A stretch of 17,417 nucleotides of DNA from Reyranella sp. (GTDB taxonomy: Bacteria > Pseudomonadota > Alphaproteobacteria > Reyranellales > Reyranellaceae), in the NCBI GenBank assembly GCA_021732965.1, contig JAKFVZ010000614.1:1-17417 (forward strand), in the 5' to 3' direction. Under the pieces are notes generated by a model, which did no database searches, was not told the origin of the DNA, and saw only the letters and a list, made by a program, of their open reading frames with translations. The translations under genes were made by a program, and so were the position numbers. Every line of letters starts with the position of its first letter. The stretch's first letter is position 1. Of the stretch, positions 7,148 to 13,904 are shown piece by piece.

Positions 7148-7264
7148 TTTTCCTCCCCATTCAGATGGGGAGGTGTCGCCGTCTCACGGCGACGGAGGGG
7201 TCAAGTCTTCTGACCCCTCCGTCAGCGAAGACGCTGACACCTCCCCAGATGACTGGGGAGGAAA
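7148..7264. repeat. Compound palindromic repeat between livK and livH (two inverted units)
   Basis: The 117-base element is an imperfect palindrome centred at about 7206, with outer ends TTTTCCTCCCC and GGGGAGGAAAA. Each half is a unit made of a CCTCCCC...GGGGAGG hairpin, a small GTCGCCG- or GTCAGCG-type hairpin, and one arm of a central stem GGAGGGGTCA (7194-7203) / TGACCCCTCC (7211-7220). The two units match closely in inverted orientation, with differences mostly in hairpin loops. It begins five bases after the livK stop. Such multi-hairpin intergenic units are REP/BIME-like; they can act as mRNA stabilisers or decay barriers. Confidence 0.85.
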
Positions 7265-7270
7265 AGAATT

Positions 7271-7302
7271 CGGGAGCGCGGCGACGCGCTCCCGTTTTGT
7301 TT
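7271..7302 (+). terminator. Intrinsic terminator inside the liv operon, before livH
   Basis: CGGGAGCGCG (7271-7280) pairs perfectly with CGCGCTCCCG (7285-7294) around a GNRA-type loop GCGA. TTTTGTTT follows (7295-7302). The T run ends one base before the livH ribosome site GAGGA (7303-7307). It likely lets only part of the livK transcripts continue into the permease genes. Confidence 0.8.
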
Positions 7303-7311
7303 GAGGAACAG

Positions 7312-8226
7312 ATGGAATATCTGCTGCTCCAGGTACTGAACGGCGTGCAGCTCGGCCTGCTGATGTTCCTGCTCGCCGCCGGGCTGACGCTGACCCTGGG
7401 CATCATGGACCTGGTCAACCTGGCGCACGGCTCGCTCTACATGATCGGCGCCTACATCGCCTGGACCCTGATCGGCGTCACGGACTCGTTCGTGCTGGGC
7501 GCGCTGCTGGCGCTGCCCGCGACCTTCCTGGTGGGTGTCGCCGTCGAGATCGTCGTGATCCGGCGGCTCTATGCGCGCGATCATCTCACCCAGGTGCTGG
7601 CGACCTTCGGCCTGATCCTGTTCTTCAACGAGCTGGTGCGCGCACTCTGGGGTCCCGGCGGCAAGAGCATCGCGGTGCCGACCTTCCTGAACCGCACCAT
7701 CGAGATCCTGCCGGGCGTTCCCTACCCCGCCTACCGCTTCGCCATCATCGTGGTTGGCGCCGCGGTCGCGATCCTGCTGGCCTGGCTGGTGGCGCGCACG
7801 CGGCTCGGCATGCTGATTCGCGCCGGTGCCTCCAACCGCCGCATGATCGGCGCCCTGGGCGTCAACATCGAACTGCTGTTCAGCCTCGTGTTCGGCCTGG
7901 GTGCGGTGTTCGCGGGGCTGGCCGGCCTGATGGCGGCGCCCATCGCCTCGGTGCGCATCGGCATGGGCGACGACATCCTGATCCTCGCGCTGGTGATCAT
8001 CGTCATCGGCGGCATCGGCTCGATCAAGGGCGCCTTCATCGCGGCCATGGTGGTCGGCCAGATCGACATCGTGGGTCGCGCCTTCCTGCCGGACATGCTG
8101 AAGACCTTCATGAGTTCCAGCGCCGCCTCGAGCGCCGCGCCCGCGATCTCGCAGGTGCTGGTCTACGTGCTGATGGCCGCCGTGCTGGTGTGGCGCCCGA
8201 CCGGCCTGTTCGGCCAGCGCACATGA
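7312..8226 (+). CDS. livH: HAAT ABC transporter permease, LivH type
   Basis: This 304-residue inner-membrane permease is one half of the translocation channel fed by the binding protein and powered by LivG/LivF. It is almost entirely hydrophobic, with about eight predicted helices. LivH-type landmarks are GLTLTLGIMDLVNLAHGSLY (24-43), the cytoplasmic coupling segment RTRLGMLIRAGASNRRMIGA (162-181), and VIGGIGSIKGAF (231-242). It ends in a positively charged RPTGLFGQRT tail. ATG 7312 follows GAGGA by four bases. An upstream in-frame ATG at 7165 lies inside the palindromic repeat and is rejected. A Ser/Ala-rich stretch MSSSAASSAAPAIS (267-280) sits in the loop before the last helix. It pairs with LivM, whose gene starts 88 bases downstream after another repeat. 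Confidence 0.93.
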   Translation: MEYLLLQVLNGVQLGLLMFLLAAGLTLTLGIMDLVNLAHGSLYMIGAYIAWTLIGVTDSFVLGALLALPATFLVGVAVEIVVIRRLYARDHLTQVLATFGLILFFNELVRALWGPGGKSIAVPTFLNRTIEILPGVPYPAYRFAIIVVGAAVAILLAWLVARTRLGMLIRAGASNRRMIGALGVNIELLFSLVFGLGAVFAGLAGLMAAPIASVRIGMGDDILILALVIIVIGGIGSIKGAFIAAMVVGQIDIVGRAFLPDMLKTFMSSSAASSAAPAISQVLVYVLMAAVLVWRPTGLFGQRT

Positions 8227-8242
8227 TGGCTTCGCACCCGTG

Positions 8243-8320
8243 TCTCAATGGAGCGCGCCACTCCAGTGGCGCATTCTTTCATGCGCATGAGCGCCACTGG
8301 AGTGGCGCGCTCCAATGAGA
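8243..8320. repeat. Long inverted repeat between livH and livM that includes the livM start codon
   Basis: Arms 8243-8272 and 8291-8320 are complementary over 30 bases with one mismatch (8248/8315). The inner 24 base pairs (8249-8272 with 8291-8314) are perfect. The loop is 18 bases (8273-8290) and contains CATGCGCATG. Each arm is itself palindromic (GCGCCACT and AGTGGCGC flanking CC or GG), so alternative hairpins are possible. The right arm covers the first two livM codons. Confidence 0.9.
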
Positions 8321-9292
8321 GACCTCCTCTCCTCCTTGCGAACGCCACGCGGCATCGCGACGGCGCTGATCCTCCTGGTGCTGGCGGCCCTGCCGCTGCT
8401 CACCCAGGCATTCGACCAGCGCTATCTGCTGTCGATCGGCACACGCATCGTCATCTGGTCGATCGCCGCCGTCAGCCTCAACATGATCCTGGGCTATGGC
8501 GGGCTGGTGAGCTTCGGCCACGCGATGTTCTTCGGTGTCGGCGGCTATGCGGTCGGCATCCTGTCGGCCCATGGCGTTTCCAGCGGCTGGATCCAGTGGC
8601 CGGTCGCACTTCTGGCCGCAACGGCGTGGGCCGCGCTGATCGGCGCGCTGTCGCTCAGGACGCGCGGCCTCTACTTCATCATGATCACGCTGGCCTTCGC
8701 GCAGCTCGTCTACTACGTCGGCAGCGGGCTAGAAGCCTATGGCGGCGACGACGGGCTCAACATCAGCCGCAGCCGCTTTCCCGGCCTGATCGATCTGCGC
8801 GACAAGGCGAACTTCTACTGGCTGTGCTTCGCGCTTCTTTGCGCCAGCCTGTGGTTCTGCAACCGTTACGCCAACTCCCGCTTCGGCCTGGTGATCCGCG
8901 GCGCCAAGTCCAACGAGCTGCGCATGACGGCGCTGGGCTTCCCGGTGTTCCGCTACCGGCTGGCCGCCTTCACCATCTCCGGGGCGTTCGGCGGCCTGGC
9001 GGGGATCCTGCTGGCCAATGAGGGCGCCTACATCTCGCCCGCCATGATGTCGTGGGTGAAGTCGGGCGATCTCATCGTCATCATCGTGCTGGGCGGCATG
9101 GGCACCTTGTTCGGTCCGCTCTACGGCACCATCGCCTTCTTCGTGCTGGAGGAGGCGCTGCCGCCGATCCTCAACCTCGCCCACAAGGGCTGGGGTGAGT
9201 ACTGGATGATCGTGTTCGGCCCGCTGCTGGTCCTGATCGCGCTCTACGCGCGCGGCGGCATCGATTCGCTGCTGGGGCGCCGCCATGACTGA
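8315..9292 (+). CDS. livM: HAAT ABC transporter permease, LivM type
   Basis: This 325-residue inner-membrane permease is the partner of LivH. Family landmarks are the N-terminal helix (about 15-31), LNMILGYGGLVSFGHAMFFG (55-74), RTRGLYFIMITLAFAQLVYY (115-134), the coupling loop RGAKSNELRMTALGFPVFRY (195-214) and VLGGMGTLFGPLYG (258-271). ATG 8315 is the first start after an in-frame TGA at 8288. It lies inside the right arm of the inverted repeat, with only a distant GGAG (8299-8302, 12 bases away). Initiation may therefore be weak or depend on coupling from livH or on melting of the hairpin. The 3' end overlaps livG by eight bases. Confidence 0.92.
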   Translation: MRDLLSSLRTPRGIATALILLVLAALPLLTQAFDQRYLLSIGTRIVIWSIAAVSLNMILGYGGLVSFGHAMFFGVGGYAVGILSAHGVSSGWIQWPVALLAATAWAALIGALSLRTRGLYFIMITLAFAQLVYYVGSGLEAYGGDDGLNISRSRFPGLIDLRDKANFYWLCFALLCASLWFCNRYANSRFGLVIRGAKSNELRMTALGFPVFRYRLAAFTISGAFGGLAGILLANEGAYISPAMMSWVKSGDLIVIIVLGGMGTLFGPLYGTIAFFVLEEALPPILNLAHKGWGEYWMIVFGPLLVLIALYARGGIDSLLGRRHD

Positions 9293-10037
9293 GCCCTTGC
9301 TGCACACCGAACGCCTGGTGAAACGCTACGGCGGGCTGATCGCCACCGACAATGTCTCGATCGATGTCCGGCCGGGCGAGATCCACGCGCTGATCGGGCC
9401 GAACGGCGCGGGCAAGACCACGCTGGTCCACCAGCTCACCGGTGTCGTCGCGCCGGATTCGGGCACCATCCACTTCGCCGGCCAGGACATCACGCGTCTG
9501 CCCACCCATGCGCGCGTGCGGCTGGGCCTCGGCCGCTCCTTCCAGATCACCTCGGTACTGCGCGAGTTCACGGCGCTGGAGAACGTTGCGCTGGCCGTGC
9601 AGGGCCATGCCGGCCATTCCTTCCGCTTCCTCGCCGATGCTCGCCGGGACGAGAGCCTGCGTGGGCCGGCGCGCGGCCTGCTCGACGGGGTCGGCCTCGG
9701 CGGCCGCGCCGGCATCCTCGCTGCGTCGCTCAGCCACGGCGAACAGCGCCAGCTCGAGATCGCCATGGCGCTGGCCGGCAATCCCACCCTGCTGCTGCTC
9801 GACGAGCCGATGGCCGGCATGGGCGTCGAAGAGAGCCAGCGTCTGATCGGTTTCCTGCGGGCGCTGAAGCAGAAGCACGCCATGCTGCTGATCGAGCACG
9901 ACATGGACGCGGTGTTCCAGCTCGCCGACCGCATCACCGTGCTGGTCTACGGCCGTGCCATCGCCAGCGGCACGCCCGACCAGATCCGCGCCAATGCCGA
10001 GGTCCGCCAGGCCTATCTCGGCGAGGAGACGGCCTGA
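9285..10037 (+). CDS. livG: HAAT ABC transporter ATP-binding protein, LivG type
   Basis: This 250-residue ABC ATPase powers the LivHM permease from the cytoplasmic side. Walker A is GPNGAGKT (38-45), the Q-loop Gln is Q87 (SFQITSV), the signature is LSHGEQ (149-154, a His variant common in LivG), Walker B is LLLLDE (169-174) and the H-loop His is H205 (IEHDM). The C-terminal tail RANAEVRQAYLGEE (235-248) is the LivG hallmark. All catalytic residues are present. Its start overlaps livM by eight bases and its stop shares one base with the livF start, indicating tight translational coupling. Confidence 0.95.
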   Translation: MTEPLLHTERLVKRYGGLIATDNVSIDVRPGEIHALIGPNGAGKTTLVHQLTGVVAPDSGTIHFAGQDITRLPTHARVRLGLGRSFQITSVLREFTALENVALAVQGHAGHSFRFLADARRDESLRGPARGLLDGVGLGGRAGILAASLSHGEQRQLEIAMALAGNPTLLLLDEPMAGMGVEESQRLIGFLRALKQKHAMLLIEHDMDAVFQLADRITVLVYGRAIASGTPDQIRANAEVRQAYLGEETA

Positions 10038-10738
10038 TGCTGAAGGTCCGCGACCTCGATGCCTATTACGGTCCCAGCCAGGCACTGTTCGGCATGGAAC
10101 TGGCCATCGAGGCCGGCCAGGTCGTGACCCTGATGGGCCGTAACGGCATGGGCAAGACCACGACCGTGCATACGATCATGGGCCTGCTGCCGGCCCGGCG
10201 CGGCGCGGTCGAGTTCGAAGGCAACAGGGTCGACGGACTGCCCGCCTTCCGCATCGCGCGGCTGGGCATCGGTCTCGTACCGGAAGGCCGCCAGATCTTC
10301 CCCAATCTGTCGGTGCGCGAAAACCTCGTGGCCGCCAGCGCCAACCGCACCGGGCGCCCCAGCCCCTGGACCATCGCGCGCGTCTTCGAATTCTTCCCGC
10401 GGCTGTCCGAGCGCCAGCGCAACATGGGCAACCAGCTCTCCGGCGGCGAGCAGCAGATGCTGGCGATCGGCCGCGCGCTGATGACCAATCCGAAGCTGCT
10501 GATCCTCGACGAGGCGACCGAGGGGCTGGCGCCGCTGGTCCGGCAGGAAATCTGGTCCTGCCTCGGCCGGCTGAAGGCCGAAGGCCAGGCGATCCTCGTC
10601 ATCGACAAGAACGTGTCGGCGCTCATCCCCCTCGCCGACCGCCACCACATCGTCGAGAAAGGCTGCGTCGTGTGGGCCGGTTCGTCCCAGGCTCTGGCCG
10701 GGGACAAGGACCTGCAGCACAGGTATCTTGGCGTCTGA
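10037..10738 (+). CDS. livF: HAAT ABC transporter ATP-binding protein, LivF type
   Basis: This 233-residue second ATPase is expected to pair with LivG. Walker A is GRNGMGKT (34-41), the signature is LSGGEQ (134-139) and Walker B is LLILDE (154-159), followed by ATEGLAP, a LivF hallmark. In place of an H-loop His it reads VIDKNV, with K191 at that position. Typical LivF proteins read VEQN there, so loss of His is normal but Lys is a variant. The ATG overlaps the livG stop by one base (TGATG). The stop at 10736-10738 is only 16 bases before the putrescine transporter gene. Confidence 0.94.
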   Translation: MLKVRDLDAYYGPSQALFGMELAIEAGQVVTLMGRNGMGKTTTVHTIMGLLPARRGAVEFEGNRVDGLPAFRIARLGIGLVPEGRQIFPNLSVRENLVAASANRTGRPSPWTIARVFEFFPRLSERQRNMGNQLSGGEQQMLAIGRALMTNPKLLILDEATEGLAPLVRQEIWSCLGRLKAEGQAILVIDKNVSALIPLADRHHIVEKGCVVWAGSSQALAGDKDLQHRYLGV

Positions 10739-10754
10739 TCCTGCGGAGTTGCCG

Positions 10755-11840
10755 ATGCGTCTGCTTGCCGTTGCCTCCTTGCTCGCCTCTTCCCTTGCCC
10801 TTCCGGCCTTCGCCCAGGGTCAGGTGAACGTCTACAACTGGTCCGACTACATCGCCGAGGACCAGCTCAAGGATTTCGCCAGGGACACCGGCATCAAGGT
10901 CAACTACACGACCTACGACAGCAACGAGATCCTCGATGCCAAGCTGCGCACCGGCAAGTCGGGCTACGACATCGTCGTGCCCACGGCCTCGCCGTTCTTC
11001 GTGCGTCAGCTCCAGGCCAACATCTTCCTTCCCCTCGACAAATCGAAGCTGAAGAACTGGAAGAACCTCGATCCCGAGATCATGACGGCGCTGGCGACCT
11101 ACGATCCCGGCAACGCGCACGCCGTCCCCTGGATGTGGGGCACGATCGGCATCGGCTACAACGTGGCCGAGATCAGGAAGCGCATGCCGGACGCGCCGGT
11201 CGATTCGCTGCGCATGATCTTCGATCCGGCGGTCGTCTCGAAGTTCCAGGATTGCGGCGTCATGCTGCTCGACAGCGCCACCGACATGCTGCCGGCCGCG
11301 CTCAAGTATCTCGGCCTCGATCCCGATTCGAAGAAGCCGGACGATCTCGCCAAGGCCGCCGACGTGATCAAGGCCGTGCGCCCCAATGTCCGCAAGTTCC
11401 ATTCGTCGGAGTACATCAACGCGCTGGCCGGCGGGAACATATGCCTCGCCTTCGGCTTCTCCGGCGACGTCTTCCAGGCGCGCGACCGGGGCGCCAAGGC
11501 GGCCAGCAAGGTCGACATCGAATATGCGATCCCTAAGGAAGGCGCGATGCTGTGGATCGACGTCGTCGCCATTCCCAAGGACGCGCCCAACCAGGCCAAC
11601 GCCTACCGCTTCCTCGATTTCATGCTGGAAGCCAAGGTCGCCGCGGCCTCGACCGAGCTCACGGGTTACGCCAACGGCAACAAGGCAGCCTTCGCGCTGC
11701 TGCCGAAGGACATCTCGGAGAACCCGCTGATCTATCCGCCGCAGGACGTGCGCGCCCGTTTCTACACCATCACCGCCGGCACGGCCGAGCAGACGCGCGA
11801 GCGCACGCGGCTGTGGACCTCGGTGAAGACGGGTCGCTGA
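10755..11840 (+). CDS. potF: Putrescine-type ABC transporter periplasmic binding protein
   Basis: This 361-residue type II periplasmic binding protein for polyamines begins with a signal peptide (residues 1-20, ending LPAFA). ATG 10755 was chosen because it begins the signal and has GGAG seven bases upstream; an in-frame start at 10728 would overlap livF. The mature protein follows PotF closely: VNVYNWSDYIAEDQLKDF at 24-41, a VVPTASPFFVRQL segment, WKNLDPE, MWGTIGIGYNV, RKFHSSEYINALAGGNIC and IYPPQDVRARFYT. Ligand-region residues: W29, S30, D31 and Y32 are retained. Where E. coli PotF, as I recall it, has GWAGD, this protein reads GFSGD (F235, D238 kept). The later aromatic/Asp pair is W267 and D269. 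A diamine ligand is likely; exact preference may differ. It heads potFGHI but starts right after livF. Confidence 0.9.
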   Translation: MRLLAVASLLASSLALPAFAQGQVNVYNWSDYIAEDQLKDFARDTGIKVNYTTYDSNEILDAKLRTGKSGYDIVVPTASPFFVRQLQANIFLPLDKSKLKNWKNLDPEIMTALATYDPGNAHAVPWMWGTIGIGYNVAEIRKRMPDAPVDSLRMIFDPAVVSKFQDCGVMLLDSATDMLPAALKYLGLDPDSKKPDDLAKAADVIKAVRPNVRKFHSSEYINALAGGNICLAFGFSGDVFQARDRGAKAASKVDIEYAIPKEGAMLWIDVVAIPKDAPNQANAYRFLDFMLEAKVAAASTELTGYANGNKAAFALLPKDISENPLIYPPQDVRARFYTITAGTAEQTRERTRLWTSVKTGR

Positions 11841-11841
11841 A

Positions 11842-12840
11842 TTGAGTTCAGGACCGATTGTCCGCATCGAGGGACTGACCAAACGCTTCGGGCCGATCGT
11901 CGCCGTCGACCGCGTCGACCTCGAGATTGCGCGCGGCGAATTGTTCGCGCTGCTGGGCGGATCGGGCTGCGGCAAGACCACGTTGCTGCGCATGCTGGCG
12001 GGCTTCGAGACTCCCGACGAAGGTCGCCTGTTCATCGACGGCCAGGACATGACCGACGTGCCGCCCTACCGTCGGCCGGTGAACATGATGTTCCAGTCCT
12101 ATGCCCTCTTCCCGCACATGGATGTGGCAACGAACGTGGGCTACGGGCTGCGTCGCGACGGCGTGAAGGCGCCCGAAATCGCGACGCGCGTCGCGGAGAT
12201 CCTGAAGCTGGTGCATCTCGACGACCACGCGAAGCGAAAGCCGTCGCAGCTTTCCGGCGGCCAGCGCCAGCGGGTGGCGCTCGCACGGGCGCTGGTGAAG
12301 CGGCCGAAGATCCTGCTGCTCGACGAGCCGCTCGCCGCACTCGACCGCAAGCTGCGCGAAGCCACGCGATTCGAGATGGTGCGCCTGCAGGAACAGCTCG
12401 GCCTCACCTTCGTCATGGTGACGCACGACCAGGAAGAGGCGATGTCGATGGCGACGCGGCTTGCGGTGATGAACGCCGGCCGCATCGCCCAGATCGGCAC
12501 GCCGCACGAGATCTACGAACATCCCGCCTCGCGTTTCGTGGCCGACTTTATCGGCATCGCCAACATACTCGCCCTGCCGGAAGGCGGCTGGATGGCGCTG
12601 CGGCCGGAGAAGATCACCCTCGCCGCCGGCCGGCCGGACCTGCCGCGGGCCGTAGCCGGCACGATTGTCGATCTCGCCTACGAGGGTGACCGTTCGCTCT
12701 ACCATGTCGCCACCGAGGCCCATGGCACGATGATCGTGTCGGCCGCCAACACCAGCCGCACCGCCGGCGGAGCCTTCTCGCGCGGACAGCAGGTGTGGCT
12801 GGGCTGGTCCAATGAGGCCGGCCAGCGGCTGGAGGCCTAG
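11842..12840 (+). CDS. potG: Polyamine ABC transporter ATP-binding protein
   Basis: This 332-residue ABC ATPase drives PotHI. Walker A is GGSGCGKT (39-46), the Q-loop is Q85 (MMFQSYALFPHM), the signature is LSGGQ (137-141), Walker B is ILLLDE (157-162) and the H-loop is H195 (MVTHDQEEAMSM). A C-terminal TOBE-like region begins near MALRPEKI (251-258). The start is TTG at 11842, one base after the potF stop; no ATG or GTG precedes the conserved region, so TTG is the best choice and suggests coupling to potF. The protein is some 40 residues shorter than typical PotG, mostly in the regulatory TOBE part. The next gene, potH, is separated by a palindromic repeat. Confidence 0.92.
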   Translation: MSSGPIVRIEGLTKRFGPIVAVDRVDLEIARGELFALLGGSGCGKTTLLRMLAGFETPDEGRLFIDGQDMTDVPPYRRPVNMMFQSYALFPHMDVATNVGYGLRRDGVKAPEIATRVAEILKLVHLDDHAKRKPSQLSGGQRQRVALARALVKRPKILLLDEPLAALDRKLREATRFEMVRLQEQLGLTFVMVTHDQEEAMSMATRLAVMNAGRIAQIGTPHEIYEHPASRFVADFIGIANILALPEGGWMALRPEKITLAAGRPDLPRAVAGTIVDLAYEGDRSLYHVATEAHGTMIVSAANTSRTAGGAFSRGQQVWLGWSNEAGQRLEA

Positions 12841-12885
12841 AGCGCTGATGGGCGAGATTGGATCGAGCCGAGCATTCCAGCACCG

Positions 12886-13020
12886 ACCTCACCCTGAGGA
12901 GCATCGCGCAGCGATGCGTCTCGTCGCGCGGAGCACCTCCGCGCTGCGGTGGGAACGGGCACCTTGCCTGTTGCCCATCCTTCGAGACGCGCCGCTTCAC
13001 GGCGCTCCTCAGGATGAGGT
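12886..13020. repeat. Inverted-repeat intergenic element between potG and potH
   Basis: Two arms of about 38 bases (12886-12923 and 12983-13020) are imperfect inverted copies. The outer ends ACCTCACCCTGAGGAGC and GCTCCTCAGGATGAGGT match with one difference. The inner ends GCGTCTCG and CGAGACGC are complementary. Each arm carries its own small hairpin (ATCGCGCAGCGAT on the left, GCCGCTTCACGGC on the right). The spacer 12924-12982 has a further GC-rich hairpin-prone stretch. From memory, CCTCATCCTGAGGAGC-type units are frequent in Bradyrhizobium and relatives. The element fills most of the 214-base potG-potH gap. Confidence 0.85.
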
Positions 13021-13054
13021 AAGTGGGTCAATGTAAATGGAAGGACTCTAGGCG

Positions 13055-13894
13055 ATGCGCTTCGTCATCGGCCTGCCCTTCCTGTGGCTCGGCCTGTTCT
13101 TCCTGCTGCCTTGCCTTTTGGTGCTGGCGATCGCGCTCGGGACCAACGCGCCCGATTCGGTGCCGCCGGTCGAACTGGGCCTCAGCTTCAAGAGTTTCGC
13201 GCTCCTCTTCTCCGACGATCTCTATCTCGCGGCCTGGCTCTCCTCGATCAGGATCGCCGCGACCTCGACGCTAGTCGCGCTGCTGCTGGGCTATCCCATG
13301 GCCTACGCCATCGCCCGTGCCGCCCCCAACCGGCGGCCGCTGCTGCTGATGCTGGTCGTTCTGCCTTTCTGGACCTCGTTCCTGATCCGCATCTACGCCT
13401 GGATGGGTCTGCTGGCCGACAACGGCCTGATCGAACAGTTCCTGCGCTGGACCGGCCTCGCGACAAATCCCGGTACGATCCTCGGCACCGAATGGGCCGT
13501 GCACCTCGGCATCGTCTACGCCTACCTGCCGTTCATGGTCCTGCCGCTCTACGCCACCTTGGAAAAGCTGGACGACAGCCTGCTCGAAGCCGCCGGCGAC
13601 CTCGGTGCGCGGCCCCTTGCGGCCTTCCTAACGGTCACGCTCCCCTTGTCGCTGCCCGGCATCGTCGCCGGCTGCCTGCTGGTGTTCATCCCGGCGGTCG
13701 GCGAGTTCGTGATCCCCGACCTGCTGGGCGGCACCGAAACGCTGATGATCGGCAAGGTCCTGTGGGACGAGTTCTTCACCAACGGCGACTGGCCGCTCGC
13801 CTCGGCGGTCGCGGTCTGTTTGCTGGTGCTGCTGGTCGGCCCGATCGCGATCTTCCAGCGCAACCAGGCACGCAGCCTGGAACGGCGCACATGA
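13055..13894 (+). CDS. potH: Polyamine ABC transporter permease, PotH/PotB type
   Basis: This 279-residue inner-membrane permease forms the polyamine channel with PotI. It has about six predicted helices, starting with FVIGLPFLWLGLFFLLPCLL (3-22). Landmarks are the periplasmic-side motif VVLPFWTSFLIRIYAWMGLL (101-120) and the cytoplasmic EAA loop EAAGDLGARPLAAFLTVTLP (178-197) that docks the ATPase, followed by IPAVGEFVIPDLLGG (212-226), a PotH hallmark. ATG 13055 has AAGGA nine bases upstream, just downstream of the repeat. It ends 10 bases before potI. Confidence 0.93.
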   Translation: MRFVIGLPFLWLGLFFLLPCLLVLAIALGTNAPDSVPPVELGLSFKSFALLFSDDLYLAAWLSSIRIAATSTLVALLLGYPMAYAIARAAPNRRPLLLMLVVLPFWTSFLIRIYAWMGLLADNGLIEQFLRWTGLATNPGTILGTEWAVHLGIVYAYLPFMVLPLYATLEKLDDSLLEAAGDLGARPLAAFLTVTLPLSLPGIVAGCLLVFIPAVGEFVIPDLLGGTETLMIGKVLWDEFFTNGDWPLASAVAVCLLVLLVGPIAIFQRNQARSLERRT

Positions 13895-13904
13895 GGGTGG
13901 GCAC

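Noticed and set aside
5874..7160. Minus-strand open frame of 428 codons opposite livK
   Set aside because: Antisense shadow of a clear periplasmic binding protein gene. Its Leu/Val/Asp/Glu-rich sequence is the usual mirror of GC-biased codons.
7165..7311. N-terminal extension of livH through the palindromic repeat
   Set aside because: The extension only translates hairpin DNA and the terminator, while ATG 7312 has its own ribosome site and starts the conserved protein.
8248..9021. Open frame beginning in the livH/livM inverted repeat
   Set aside because: It reads the repeat arms as an ERATPV/ATGVARS-type peptide and then a shadow of livM. Repeat-derived reading frames of this type are not evidence of a gene.
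7148..13020. Possibility that the repeats are a CRISPR array or IS ends
   Set aside because: No direct repeats with regular spacers, and no transposase or clear target duplications. The three elements differ from one another.
12614..13031. Small open frames on both strands across the potG/potH repeat
   Set aside because: They translate the repeat arms and have no coding signature.
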